From JBLZUR01 sp048565625 (GTDB taxonomy: Bacteria; Pseudomonadota; Alphaproteobacteria; Sphingomonadales; Sphingomonadaceae), in the NCBI RefSeq assembly GCF_048565625.1, contig NZ_JBLZUR010000002.1:1612001-1676000 (forward strand): a DNA stretch of 64,000 bases. The letters run 5' to 3'. The notes under the pieces are model-generated. The model had not been told where the DNA came from. It worked only from the letters and a program-made list of their open reading frames with translations, and ran no database searches. Below are positions 50,155-58,764 of the stretch, in pieces (positions within the stretch are counted from its first letter, which is position 1; each line of letters begins with the position of its first letter). A program made the position numbers and the translations under genes.

Positions 50155-50236
50155 CCGTTCGCACTGAGCTTGTCGAAGTGCCAGAAAGCACCTCACCGGC
50201 ACGCCGGGGCTCCGACAGGCTCAGCCGGAACGGCGC
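50155..50236. repeat. Imperfect inverted repeat, CTGAGCCTGTCGAAG family
   Basis: CCGTTCGCACTGAGCTTGTC with GAAG on the left and CTCCGACAGGCTCAGCCGG with AACGG on the right form imperfect arms around a short spacer. It lies between degP and hflC and is a diverged copy of the perfect element at 21728. Confidence 0.75.
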
Positions 50237-50245
50237 TGAGAAGTG

Positions 50246-51112
50246 CTAACGCCCCCCACGGAACTCCCGCAGGTAATCGTTGCTCGGCGACAGCACGATC
50301 GAGCTGCTCCCTTCCGCATTGGTCCCATCCACCCCGAACGTATGTTCATAAGACTGCATCGCGCGGTAGAAGTCGTAGAAATCCGGGTCCTTGTTGAAGC
50401 TCTCCGAATAGATCCGCGACGCCTCGGCATCCGCGTCGGCGCGGATCAGCTGCGCCTGCTTCAGCCCCTGCGCGCGGATGGTCAGCGCCTCCTGCTGCCG
50501 CGCCGTCCGCATCCGCTGATACGCGCTCTCAAGCGGCGTGCCCGTCGGCAGGTCGGCCCGCTTGATCCGCACGTCCACGATCTCGACACCATACTGCTTG
50601 GCGACGCGGTTCAGCCCGGCCTGGATATTGTCCATCACCTGCCCCCGCTCGGGGCTGAGCAGCAACGCGAACTGACGCTTGCCGAGTTCGTTGCGCAGCG
50701 CCGAGCCGAGGATCGGCTGCAGCGCCTCGGTCACCCGCCGCTCGCTCCCGGCGGTCAGCACCATGCGCAGCGGATCGACCACGCGGAACCGCGCGAACGC
50801 ATCGACCACCAGGCGCAGCTGGTCGGTGGACAGCACCTCCTGCCGCTGCATGTCGAAATCGAGAACGCGCTTGTCGACCCACACCACCCGCTCGATGAAC
50901 GGCCAGTGGAAGCGGACGCCCGCGCCCGTGCGCCCGAACTCCTGGTTCGGCTTGTACGCGTTCCAGATCGCGACCGGCCGGTTAAGCCGCACCAGCACCG
51001 CCTGCTTCGTCTCCGGCACGATCGACACCGTCGACAGCAGCAGGATGAGGACGACGACGATGCCGAGGCCCCAGGCGAAGGGCTGGCGCATGATGCGTTC
51101 CATCAGGCTCAC
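50246..51112 (-). CDS. hflC: Protease modulator HflC
   Basis: 288 residues with one N-terminal membrane helix and an SPFH/Band-7 domain (TKQAVLVRLNRPVAIWN, SVDQ-like and the RMRTARQQEALTIRAQGL coiled coil). HflC and HflK form a large membrane cage around the FtsH protease. The start is a GTG that overlaps the hflK stop (GTGA); an ATG three codons later is possible. Confidence 0.95.
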   Translation of the reverse strand: MSLMERIMRQPFAWGLGIVVVLILLLSTVSIVPETKQAVLVRLNRPVAIWNAYKPNQEFGRTGAGVRFHWPFIERVVWVDKRVLDFDMQRQEVLSTDQLRLVVDAFARFRVVDPLRMVLTAGSERRVTEALQPILGSALRNELGKRQFALLLSPERGQVMDNIQAGLNRVAKQYGVEIVDVRIKRADLPTGTPLESAYQRMRTARQQEALTIRAQGLKQAQLIRADADAEASRIYSESFNKDPDFYDFYRAMQSYEHTFGVDGTNAEGSSSIVLSPSNDYLREFRGGR

Positions 51113-52209
51113 TGCTGCGCCTCCCCGCCCTGCGCCGCGCGGCGCTTCACCTCGGGCAGTGCCAGATACGGCGTTACCCCCGGCGCTTCGACGATCGTCT
51201 TGTCGACCTTGCTCAGCACCTTCTCCATCGTCTCGTAATACATGCGCCGCCGCGTCACCTCGGGGGCAAGGCGGTACTGTTCGTAGACCTTGTCGAACGC
51301 CTGCGCCTCACCGGACGCCTTGGCACCAAGCTGCTGCGAATAGGCGCGCGCCTGATTGACATAGGTCTCGGCGGTCTGCTGCGCGGCGGACACTTCCTTG
51401 AACGCGTCGTTCACGGCGGAAGGCGGATCGGCCTGCTTGATGGCGATGCCCAGCACCTGCACGCCCGCGCGGTAGGAGTTCAGCACCATCTGCATCCGCG
51501 CCTGCACACGGTCGGCGATCTCGCCCCGCTGCGATCCGATCGCGTCGTTCAGGGTCACCCGCCCGATCTCCTCGCGCATCGCGCTCTCGGCGACCTCCTT
51601 GATGGTCTCCTCCGGGTCCTGCAGCTCGAAGATGTAGAGCTCCGGATCGCGGATCTTCCACCGCACCGAATAGGCGAGATCGACGATGTTCTGGTCGCCG
51701 GTCAGCATCAGGTTCTGCGAATCCTCGGCCGTGGAACCCACATCGATCGTATTGGTCTGCTCGACCACCACCTTCGTCACCGTCTCGAACGGCGCGGGCA
51801 GGGTCAGGCGCAGCCCCGGGGTCAGGATGCGGGAGAAGCGGCCGAGCTGCGTCACGACGCCACGCTCCTGCGGATCGACGCCCCAGATGCTGGTGAATGC
51901 AATCCAGATCGCGACGATGGCGAGCAACGCCCAGCCGAAGGTCTTCCGACCGTCGAAGTCGCCCGGCATCCTTCCGCCGAAGCTGCTGCGTCCGCGCCGC
52001 AGCAATTCCTCGATCGCCGCCGGGTTCGGGCCCTTGCGCGGCCCCTTCTTCTTCGGCGGCTGCGTCCATGGATTTCGGGGGCCGAGGCCGCCGTCATCAT
52101 CTCCACCGCCGCCATTGCCGCCGTTGTTCGAACCGCCGCCCCAGGGGCCACCCTCGGCATTGAGCACCGCGCCCGTCATACGCGGCGCCCCGTCAGACTT
52201 CGTCTCCAT
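51109..52209 (-). CDS. hflK: FtsH protease activity modulator HflK
   Basis: 366 residues from ATG 52209 with AAGGAT just upstream. A Gly-rich N-terminal tail (GGPWGGGSNNGGNGGGG), a single membrane helix (TFGWALLAIVAIWIAFTSIW) and an SPFH domain (VDPQERGVVTQLGRFSRI) are all typical. The very long open frame beyond 52209 is shadow over mrp. Coupled to hflC by an overlap of 4 bases. Confidence 0.95.
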   Translation of the reverse strand: METKSDGAPRMTGAVLNAEGGPWGGGSNNGGNGGGGDDDGGLGPRNPWTQPPKKKGPRKGPNPAAIEELLRRGRSSFGGRMPGDFDGRKTFGWALLAIVAIWIAFTSIWGVDPQERGVVTQLGRFSRILTPGLRLTLPAPFETVTKVVVEQTNTIDVGSTAEDSQNLMLTGDQNIVDLAYSVRWKIRDPELYIFELQDPEETIKEVAESAMREEIGRVTLNDAIGSQRGEIADRVQARMQMVLNSYRAGVQVLGIAIKQADPPSAVNDAFKEVSAAQQTAETYVNQARAYSQQLGAKASGEAQAFDKVYEQYRLAPEVTRRRMYYETMEKVLSKVDKTIVEAPGVTPYLALPEVKRRAAQGGEAQQ

Positions 52210-52278
52210 CCATCCTTTATAGGGGGGCGGCGGCCGATAACCAGTGCTTCCGTCTCTCCCATCCCCTAAGTTCCCGTC

Positions 52279-53265
52279 ATGACCGACGCCCTCACCGCCG
52301 CCCTCGACGCCATCCCCGATCCGCTCACCGGCCGCGGCCTGGTCGCCGCAGGCCGCGCCACCGCCCCCCGCCTTACCGATGCCACCGCCAGCCTCGTCCT
52401 CGACATCACCGGCCTCGTCGACCCTAAGGCACTCGAACAGGCCGTCACCACCGCCCTCTCCGCCGTTCCCGGTGTCGCCACCGTCCGCATCGCCCTCACC
52501 CAGGAAAAGCGCGAGCGGCGCATCATCGCCGTCGGCTCGGGCAAGGGCGGCGTCGGCAAGTCCACCGTCGCCGCCAATCTCGCCATCGCGCTCGCCCGCA
52601 TGGGGCAGCGCGTCGGGCTCGTGGACGCCGACATCTACGGCCCTTCCCAGCCGCGCCTTCTCGGCATGGAGGCGGCAAAGCCCACCGCGAAGGACAAGGT
52701 CCTCGACCCCATCCCCACCCCCTTCGGCGTACTGATGCTCTCGATCGGCCAGCTCGTCGCTCCCGGCAAGGCGCTCGCCTGGCGCGGGCCGATGATCTCC
52801 GGCGCGCTCGGCCAGCTCCTCGACGCTGACTGGGGCACGACCGACCTCCTCGTAGTCGATCTCCCCCCCGGCACCGGCGACATCCAGATTGGCATGATCC
52901 AGAAGTACAAGCCGGCCGGCGCGGTCATCGTCTCGACCCCGCAGGATCTCGCCCTGATCGACGCCGCCCGCGCCATCGACCTTTTCGCGCAGACCAACGT
53001 CCCCATCCTTGGCCTGGTCGAGAACATGGCCGGCTACGCCTGCCCTCATTGCGGCGAGATTTCCGACCCCTTCGGAACCGGCGGCGCGGAAAACGCGGCG
53101 GCGGAACTCGCCCTCCCCTTCCTCGGCCGCATCCCCCTCGACATTGCCATCCGAACCGCCTCGGACGCGGGCCAGCCGCCCGCCGCGACCGACAGCCCGC
53201 AAGGCCGGTCCTTCACCGCCATCGCCGAGAAGGTCGCCGCCGCCCTGAACCTCCGCCCCGCTTGA
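52279..53265 (+). CDS. apbC: Mrp/NBP35-type iron-sulfur carrier ATPase
   Basis: 328 residues: a short DUF59/MIP18-like N-terminal domain, then a deviant Walker A in GSGKGGVGKSTVAANLAIAL, LVDADIYGPSQPRLLG, DLPPGTGDIQ and the cluster-binding CPHC in NMAGYACPHCGE. Mrp proteins hold and hand over Fe-S clusters. Divergent from hflK with a 69-base gap and followed 26 bases later by the CoA-binding protein. Confidence 0.95.
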   Translation: MTDALTAALDAIPDPLTGRGLVAAGRATAPRLTDATASLVLDITGLVDPKALEQAVTTALSAVPGVATVRIALTQEKRERRIIAVGSGKGGVGKSTVAANLAIALARMGQRVGLVDADIYGPSQPRLLGMEAAKPTAKDKVLDPIPTPFGVLMLSIGQLVAPGKALAWRGPMISGALGQLLDADWGTTDLLVVDLPPGTGDIQIGMIQKYKPAGAVIVSTPQDLALIDAARAIDLFAQTNVPILGLVENMAGYACPHCGEISDPFGTGGAENAAAELALPFLGRIPLDIAIRTASDAGQPPAATDSPQGRSFTAIAEKVAAALNLRPA

Positions 53266-53291
53266 GGGTTGTTCGGGCAAAGGAGAGCCAC

Positions 53292-53723
53292 ATGCCGCTG
53301 ACCGACCCGGCCGCGATCAAGGACCTGCTGGAAAACGCCCGCACCATCGCGCTGGTCGGCGCCTCCGACCGGCCCGACCGCCCCAGCTACGGCGTGATGC
53401 GCTTCCTTCAGAACCACGGCTACCGCGTGATCCCGGTCAACCCGCAGATCACCGGCGAGCACGTCCACGGCGAATATGTCTGGCGCGAGCTGTCGCAGAT
53501 CGGCGAGCCCATCGACATCGTCGACATCTTCCGCCGCCCCCAGGCCGCCGGAGAGGCGGTGGACGAAGCCATTGCTGTGGGAGCCAAGGCGGTCTGGATG
53601 CAACTCGGTGTCGTCAACGAAGAGGCGGCCGCCCGCGCCGAGGCCGCTGGGCTGAAGGTCGTCATGGACCGCTGCCCCGCGATCGATATTCCGAGGTTCG
53701 GCGTGGCGTCGATAACGCCGTAA
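53292..53723 (+). CDS. CoA-binding domain protein (YccU type)
   Basis: 143 residues from ATG 53292 with AGGAG eight to twelve bases upstream. Rossmann-type CoA-binding signatures are TIALVGASDRPDRPSYGVMR, HGYRVIPVNP, DIVDIFRRP and the terminal VMDRCPAIDIPRFG. Function of stand-alone members is not settled. Likely cotranscribed with mrp. Confidence 0.9.
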   Translation: MPLTDPAAIKDLLENARTIALVGASDRPDRPSYGVMRFLQNHGYRVIPVNPQITGEHVHGEYVWRELSQIGEPIDIVDIFRRPQAAGEAVDEAIAVGAKAVWMQLGVVNEEAAARAEAAGLKVVMDRCPAIDIPRFGVASITP

Positions 53724-53727
53724 CCGT

Positions 53728-53836
53728 CCATCCCGAGCGAAGTCGAGGGACACAGGCCGAGCGAAGCCGAGGCCCCTCCAACGGCCTTACATCTCGACTT
53801 CGCTCGATGATCGTCCCTCGGCTTCGCTCGGGACAG
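53728..53836. repeat. Tandem/inverted CGAGCGAAG-type palindromic repeat
   Basis: CATCCCGAGCGAAGTCGAGG, GGCCGAGCGAAGCCGAGG, CTCGACTTCGCTCGATG and CCTCGGCTTCGCTCGGGAC occur in series, two in each orientation, so the whole can fold into paired hairpins. It lies between the CoA-binding gene and DAHP synthase. This is a fourth repeat family, distinct from the other three. Confidence 0.8.
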
Positions 53837-53938
53837 ACGGACAACTTGGCTCCTACGGACCCCAACCCCTTCTTTCTTCCCCCTGCCCCCCATGCGCGTA
53901 TAGCCCGCCGCCTTATGACGAACGCAGGGACAGGTAAC

Positions 53939-55315
53939 ATGGCAAGCGGTTGGACCCCGCAGAGCTGGCGCGGCTACGAAGCGCGGCAACTCCCGGACTA
54001 TCCGGATGCGGCGGCACTCGCCTCCGCCGAAAGCACGCTTGCGACCTATCCTCCGCTCGTCTTTGCCGGTGAGGCCCGCGACCTCAAGGCCGATCTCGCG
54101 AAAGTCGCCGCCGGCAAGGCGTTCCTGCTCCAGGGCGGCGACTGCGCCGAAAGCTTCGCCGAGTTCCACCCGAACAACATCCGCGACACCTTCCGCGTGC
54201 TGCTGCAGATGGCGGTCATCCTGACCTATTCGTCGAAGCTGCCGATCGTGAAGGTCGGCCGCATGGCGGGTCAGTTCGCCAAGCCGCGTTCCGCTCCGAC
54301 CGAGACGATCGACGGCGTCGAACTGCCCAGCTATCGCGGCGACAACGTCAACGACATCGCCTTCACGCCCGAAAGCCGCCGGCCCGATCCGCAGCGGATG
54401 ATCCAGGCCTATTCGCAGTCGGCCGCCACCCTCAATCTCCTCCGTGCTTTTGCGCAGGGTGGCTATGCCAATCTCGCGCAGGTCCACGCCTGGACGCTCG
54501 ACTTCATGGGCCGCAGCCCTTGGGCCGCGCAGTATCAGCAGCTCGCCGACCGCATCGGCGAGGCGCTGGATTTCATGGCCGCCTGCGGCATCAACCCGGA
54601 AACGGTCCCGCAGCTGAAGGCCACCGCCTTCTACACCAGCCATGAGGCGCTGCTGCTCCCCTACGAGCAGGCGATGACGCGGCAGGATTCGCTGACCGGT
54701 GACTGGTACGACACCTCGGCGCATATGGTCTGGATCGGCGACCGCACCCGCTTCGAGGGGTCGGCCCATGTCGAATACTTTCGTGGCATCGGCAACCCGA
54801 TCGGCCTGAAATGCGGCCCGAGCCTTGAGCCGGACGCCCTCCTGCGTATGCTCGACACGCTCGATCCCGCGCGGGAGCCGGGGCGCATCACCCTCATCAC
54901 CCGCTACGGCCACGACCAGATCGAAAAGCACCTGCCGAAGCTCGTCCGCGCGGTGAAGCGCGAGGGGCGGCCGGTGGTCTGGTCCTGCGACCCGATGCAC
55001 GGCAACGTCGTCAAGGCGGCGAATGGCTACAAGACGCGGCCGTTCGACCGCATCCTCGCCGAGGTGCGCGGCTTCTTCGCCGTTCACCGGGCCGAGGGTA
55101 CGCATGGCGGCGGCATCCATGCCGAGATGACCGGCCAGAACGTCACCGAATGCACGGGCGGCGCCATTGCCATCACCGAACAGGGCCTCGCCGATCGCTA
55201 CCACACCCATTGCGACCCGCGCCTCAACGCCGGGCAGAGCATCGAACTGGCGTTCCTGCTGGCCGAGATGCTCAATCAGGAAATGAAGGAGCGGGAGCGG
55301 GCCCAGGCAGCCTGA
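53939..55315 (+). CDS. Class II 3-deoxy-7-phosphoheptulonate synthase
   Basis: 458 residues from ATG 53939 (AGGGACAGG upstream; an ATG at 53915 is possible). Class II signatures: PLVFAGEARDLKADLAKVA, LLQGGDCAESFAEF, VKVGRMAGQFAKPRS, ELPSYRGDNVN, VWSCDPMHGNV and EMTGQNVTECTGG. This plant-like enzyme joins phosphoenolpyruvate and erythrose-4-phosphate at the entry to aromatic amino acid synthesis. No other shikimate gene is adjacent. Confidence 0.96.
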   Translation: MASGWTPQSWRGYEARQLPDYPDAAALASAESTLATYPPLVFAGEARDLKADLAKVAAGKAFLLQGGDCAESFAEFHPNNIRDTFRVLLQMAVILTYSSKLPIVKVGRMAGQFAKPRSAPTETIDGVELPSYRGDNVNDIAFTPESRRPDPQRMIQAYSQSAATLNLLRAFAQGGYANLAQVHAWTLDFMGRSPWAAQYQQLADRIGEALDFMAACGINPETVPQLKATAFYTSHEALLLPYEQAMTRQDSLTGDWYDTSAHMVWIGDRTRFEGSAHVEYFRGIGNPIGLKCGPSLEPDALLRMLDTLDPAREPGRITLITRYGHDQIEKHLPKLVRAVKREGRPVVWSCDPMHGNVVKAANGYKTRPFDRILAEVRGFFAVHRAEGTHGGGIHAEMTGQNVTECTGGAIAITEQGLADRYHTHCDPRLNAGQSIELAFLLAEMLNQEMKERERAQAA

Positions 55316-55483
55316 GGCCTAGGCGGCCTGATCTGGCGACGCTGGATCGGGACTCGCCACGGCCTGCTCCTTCTGGTCCCCGGCTCGGGCGAGCGGAGAT
55401 CCGCGAACGCCGCCTCTCCGGGCCGTCGGATTGAAACATCTTTTACACGAGCCACGAAGCTTGCGGCCTGTGCGCAGACAGAC

Positions 55484-55512
55484 TTGACGCACATCCCCCG
55501 CGCCCATAAACG
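55484..55512 (+). promoter_or_regulatory. Sigma-70 promoter for tRNA-Glu
   Basis: TTGACG (55484-55489), exactly 17 bases, TAAACG (55507-55512). The predicted start near 55519 lies about 11 bases before the mature tRNA 5' end, a normal distance. Confidence 0.7.
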
Positions 55513-55529
55513 CCGCTCTCCGCTCAGCC

Positions 55530-55605
55530 GGCCCCTTCGTCTAGCGGTCTAGGACGTCGCCCTCTCACGGCGAAAACACGGGTTCGAGTCCCGTAGGGGT
55601 CACCA
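55530..55605 (+). tRNA. tRNA-Glu (CUC anticodon)
   Basis: 76 bases including encoded CCA. Acceptor GGCCCCT pairs with AGGGGTC (one G-T pair), the anticodon arm is TCGCC-CTCTCAC-GGCGA with anticodon CTC, and the T arm is ACGGG-TTCGAGT-CCCGT. Its 3' part is a usual phage/island attachment site, and the sequence beyond it is island-like. Confidence 0.96.
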
Positions 55606-56010
55606 GCGATATCAATGGCTTAGTAGCGTTAGTCGGCTGGCGCGGGCGGATTTCGGTAACGGTTCGGTAATAAGCACCTCCGAACGGCAATGGAAAAGGA
55701 GCCGCGCAGAGCAGCGCTCGCGCGTTCCCACTGGCCAACCGAATCACAGCCGGCAGCACGTATTCGGCTCATACGCCGCACGGAGCCATCAGCGGCTAGA
55801 ATTTCGGCACACCCTACGCGGGACCCCGCAGGTGTAAGTGCCTGAGGCTGCTACCCAAAAGCCGTTATACAGAGCTAAGTCATTGATTTTGCTACTGCGG
55901 CATAGCGGCGGAGCCGCAACCCTAAGGCGCTTTCCTACAGCCCCAACGCTTTGCTAATCGGGAGAGTGCCTTGCGTAGCGCGACCATGCTCCTCCGGCTG
56001 GAGAGCATGC
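55606..56010. other. Gene-free left end of the tRNA-Glu island
   Basis: About 400 bases with no gene I can support. The open frame on the minus strand that ends in VTPTGLEPVFSP simply reads through the tRNA. I saw no integrase remnant and no second copy of the tRNA 3' end (TTCGAGTCCCGTAGGGGT) elsewhere in the window, so the right attachment site, if there was one, is lost or was missed. Confidence 0.5.
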
Positions 56011-56223
56011 ATGCCGAGTGTTGAAACGAAGGTCAGCCGGCCGGAACCGGTAGCAACCCCACTGGAGCGGTTAGCGGTTCGCATCCCCACAGCGATGCAG
56101 CTCATCGGCGTACGACGTTCCACCGTTTACGCGCTGATCAAAGCAGGCGAGCTGAGAACCGTAAAGCTCGGCCGGGGAACGCTGATCACCATGAGCAGCC
56201 TGCGCCGGCTGGTGGAGCGTTGA
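56011..56223 (+). CDS. Excisionase/AlpA-like helix-turn-helix protein
   Basis: 70 residues. The C-terminal 50 form a winged MerR/excisionase-type HTH: RIPTAMQLIGVRRSTVYALI, KAGELRTVKLGRGTLIT, SSLRRLVER. Such proteins act as excisionase-like directionality factors or small activators on islands and prophages. ATG 56011 is preferred because GGAG lies just upstream and the family starts near here; the frame is open from 55951. Lying 400 bases from the tRNA, it supports a mobile origin. No integrase accompanies it. Confidence 0.78.
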   Translation: MPSVETKVSRPEPVATPLERLAVRIPTAMQLIGVRRSTVYALIKAGELRTVKLGRGTLITMSSLRRLVER

Positions 56224-56449
56224 ACAGTCGAGACGCCGATTAAGTGGTATGCGGAGTCGCCGATCTCGAGCGCGGATACCGTGATCGGACACTTTCAGCT
56301 TCAAACCTGAGCTGGATGAGCAAGCCGCACATCTGCCGGGGACGTGCAAGCAGAACGGTAACGCTGCGTCCTGATTTCCTAACGCATCTTGCCTCTCCTA
56401 GAAGGGAGTGGGTAGCAGATTGGATGTAGATTGACGGGGGGCAACGACG

Positions 56450-57826
56450 ATGACACCGCTTAACAGAATCCAGGCTCCTAAGGAGATAACGCTGTCTGGC
56501 GACGTCGTTGCCCTTCTCCAGCAGGTCGACGAGAACGCTGAAAGATTGAACGAACGTCGTCCGTTCTCCCGAGAAACCGAGCTTGAGGTTAGAAGGGCCT
56601 TCCTGCCCGACAGGGTCACGGCCACACTGAACATCGAAGGGATAGCGGCAACCCGCCGTCAGACGCTTGCCATCATGGATGCCATGGTGATCTCGCAGAA
56701 CCCGGCCAAAGAGGATCAAGAAATTCTCAACGCTCTCAAGGCCGACGAATTTGTCTACAATCAGTACGAGTATGGTGCCGATCTTGATGCGCTAATGATC
56801 CGGGAAGTTAACAGACTTCTCTTACACACGCTGAAGACCGAAGGTGGAGAGTTCAGGCGTGTTCAAGTCGAAATATCTGGAGCCTCATTTCAACCTCCAG
56901 CGCCAACAGACATCGCCCCTCTTTTAAGCGACCTTCTTACTGGATACCGAAATGCGGAATTCCTGCATCCAGTAGTGCGAGCCGCTTTGGTTCACCACCA
57001 GGTGTCCTTTGTTCATCCCTTCGTAGACGGCAACGGGCGTACCGCACGGCTATTGCAAGACTTCGTCCTTATGAAGGGACGACTGTACCCGACAGGAGTT
57101 CCGTCCTCACAGCGGGATCAGTACTACCAAGCTCTTCAAAAGGCGGATGCCGGAGATTGGGACGAGATCGTCTCTCTTCTAGCCCAGAATCAACTTAGCA
57201 CCCTTGGTAAGATCGATGCGATCACTCGTGCGCCCGAGGAGCGCATGAAATGGATTACAAGCCTTACAAAGGTTGCCTCCACCAAGAAGACTGGCGCACT
57301 TCACAAACAGTACATTGTTTGGAAGTCCCGCATGGAGCAGATCAGAGACGCTTTTGCACGGGCCGCAAGTGAGATCGATGAGTCATCCGACGTAATCGGA
57401 GTTGCCTACCGCTGGTATGAAACAGTCGACTTCGACGACTGGAAAAGCCTCGTCACAACTGGTCGGCGTCCTGCGTTCACTTGGTCGATATCCTTGCTTT
57501 TCTTTATGGACGGCGAGCCCATTTACAAGATAATCGGATTTTTTTCTCGGCACAGGACGAAGCCCGACGACTTCACCGTCGATTTGCGCGAGGTGGTGTC
57601 GATGCAATTCACTGGGATTGAGGCTAGAAGTCAGGAACGCCCAGATTTTGTAAACTATAGCGATCCAGACATCAGACTGCGAGAACTGCTGTATCACGAT
57701 GACAAGCTACACACTTTCACTGAGTCTGGCGGAGAACGGGATTGTGTTGATGACAAATCTATTGAAGATGTCGTGAGAGAACTTTTTGAAGATGTCTTCT
57801 ATCGGAAAGGCGGGCTGGCGGGCTAG
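56450..57826 (+). CDS. Fic family protein (self-inhibited AMPylase type)
   Basis: 458 residues. The Fic core motif HPFVDGNGRTAR (residues 189-200) has catalytic His189. An N-terminal inhibitory-helix motif TLNIEG (residues 59-64; pattern S/TxxxEG) with Glu63 marks it as a class II Fic, in which this Glu blocks ATP binding until displaced. The second half (about 260-458) has no motif I know; residues 395-458 are acidic. Codon use and lower GC differ sharply from neighbours, indicating transfer. GGGGGG at 56434-56439 may be its ribosome site. Targets are unknown. Confidence 0.9.
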   Translation: MTPLNRIQAPKEITLSGDVVALLQQVDENAERLNERRPFSRETELEVRRAFLPDRVTATLNIEGIAATRRQTLAIMDAMVISQNPAKEDQEILNALKADEFVYNQYEYGADLDALMIREVNRLLLHTLKTEGGEFRRVQVEISGASFQPPAPTDIAPLLSDLLTGYRNAEFLHPVVRAALVHHQVSFVHPFVDGNGRTARLLQDFVLMKGRLYPTGVPSSQRDQYYQALQKADAGDWDEIVSLLAQNQLSTLGKIDAITRAPEERMKWITSLTKVASTKKTGALHKQYIVWKSRMEQIRDAFARAASEIDESSDVIGVAYRWYETVDFDDWKSLVTTGRRPAFTWSISLLFFMDGEPIYKIIGFFSRHRTKPDDFTVDLREVVSMQFTGIEARSQERPDFVNYSDPDIRLRELLYHDDKLHTFTESGGERDCVDDKSIEDVVRELFEDVFYRKGGLAG

Positions 57827-57864
57827 CCGTTCCATGGGGCGAATGGAGCCGAGGCGGATTTGGT

Positions 57865-58086
57865 TTACCATCCCTCCCGCTGCTCCGCCGCCAACTCCCG
57901 CATCAGCTCGCGAAGGTGCGCCAGCTCAGCCCTGAGCGCCGGCCGCTTTCCGCCCTTGTCGGCGTTGCGGCTGGCGCGCGCCTTGCCGCCCGAGGTCTGC
58001 GGCCCCGTCGATCGCTCCCACGGCTCCCAGCGCCGGATCGCCGCTGATTGCCGCGCCCGCCGTTCCGCGCTCCAGCCGTTTGCCAT
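57865..58086 (-). CDS. Small conserved protein of the MANGWSAERRARQ type
   Basis: 73 residues starting MANGWSAERRARQSAAIRRW, with WERSTGPQTSGGKARASRNA and a charged helical C-terminus. I recognise this as a family common on alphaproteobacterial chromosomes and mobile regions, always without known function; the motif pattern WxPWExSTGPxTxxGKAxxxxN is preserved. Its 5' end overlaps the 3' part of the next minus-strand gene in another frame by about 160 bases. A start at 58134 would add 16 residues. Confidence 0.7.
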   Translation of the reverse strand: MANGWSAERRARQSAAIRRWEPWERSTGPQTSGGKARASRNADKGGKRPALRAELAHLRELMRELAAEQREGW

Positions 58087-58381
58087 GCTCCGTCTCCAAT
58101 AGTTCGTTCGGCGAGCTTGCGGGATCGCTCGCACGCGGGGCGGCGACGCCGTTGTTCACCTGTTGCGGCCCGTTTGCGATGTTTGCCTGCCGTGCATACA
58201 CGACGGGCGGGTTCTTGATCGTGGACAGCGTCTCCAGCGTCGCCCGGCATTGCGCCTGCGCCTTCAACGCCAGCCGCATGTAGATTTCAGCGGCTTGGAT
58301 ATACTCGCCCATGTTCGCGCCCGATCGCCGCGCCAGCTCTAAGAACATCGCGTTGAGCGCGGCGGCCTGCGCCGTCAGCAT
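57926..58381 (-). CDS. Conserved hypothetical partner protein, probably N-terminally truncated
   Basis: 151 residues. The core MLTAQAAALNAMFLELARRS, MGEYIQAAEIYMRLALKAQ and CRATLETLSTIKNPPVVYAR with ANIANGPQQVNNG belongs to a family usually encoded just before the MANGW protein. Homologues I recall have more N-terminal sequence; here the frame is closed by TAG about 70 bases upstream of the ATG and sequence beyond is unrelated, so it looks cut. Residues about 95-151 are read from the overlap with the next gene and are Gly/Ala/Arg-rich. Function unknown. Confidence 0.6.
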   Translation of the reverse strand: MLTAQAAALNAMFLELARRSGANMGEYIQAAEIYMRLALKAQAQCRATLETLSTIKNPPVVYARQANIANGPQQVNNGVAAPRASDPASSPNELLETEHGKRLERGTAGAAISGDPALGAVGAIDGAADLGRQGARQPQRRQGRKAAGAQG

Positions 58382-58452
58382 ATCTTCTGCACTGCCCAGC
58401 TTGTTGCCCCGGATCCGGCCGCCCGAGGCGTCACACCTTGCGCACCTCTACT

Positions 58453-58764
58453 ATGTCTGGCTGGGGCGTCAGAACCCCAGGTCTTCCTGGACCCAAGCGG
58501 CGACGAGAACTTCCGGCGCACCTCGTTGTGGCACCCGAAGGCCGCCTGTTCGGATCGACCCAGCGGGGCGAGGCAACGGTCAAGCACTTCAACCTGAAAC
58601 GGGACGACCCCGTTGCGCGTCGCCGTGGCGTCTTCTCCGAGAACCTTGATAGATTGTTCGCAATGGCCGATCCGCAGGCGGCGGATTACGGGCCGTTCGA
58701 GTTTGCTGACATGGAGTTCGATGGAACCTGGTATCTTCTGCTCTACCAACCGCCAAGGCCATGA
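58453..58764 (+). CDS. Hypothetical protein, first of a coupled pair
   Basis: 103 residues from ATG 58453. I do not recognise it. The first 25 residues are Arg/Pro-rich; the rest (VVAPEGRLFGSTQRGEATVK, FSENLDRLFAMADPQAADYG, DMEFDGTWYLLLYQPP) looks like a folded alpha/beta domain. The stop overlaps the start of the next gene (ATGA), which argues that both are, or were, real genes. It sits in a zone of broken genes. Confidence 0.45.
   Translation: MSGWGVRTPGLPGPKRRRELPAHLVVAPEGRLFGSTQRGEATVKHFNLKRDDPVARRRGVFSENLDRLFAMADPQAADYGPFEFADMEFDGTWYLLLYQPPRP

Noticed and set aside
50050..50202. 51-residue N-terminal extension of DegP
   Set aside because: Encoded by a palindromic repeat and lacking a signal peptide in the right place; GTG 50049 starts the normal signal-anchor with AGGAG upstream.
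52210..53280. Long 5' extension of hflK
   Set aside because: The extra 357 codons lie antisense over mrp; the HflK family start and a ribosome site are at 52209.
53728..53836. Possible CRISPR-like spaced repeats
   Set aside because: Units are hairpins in both orientations without uniform spacers; a palindromic intergenic repeat fits better.
55565..55759. 64-codon minus-strand frame ending VTPTGLEPVFSP
   Set aside because: Its C-terminus is just the tRNA-Glu gene read backwards and the rest matches nothing.
56244..56429. 61-codon plus-strand frame before fic
   Set aside because: No family match, no ribosome site, and no support beyond being open.
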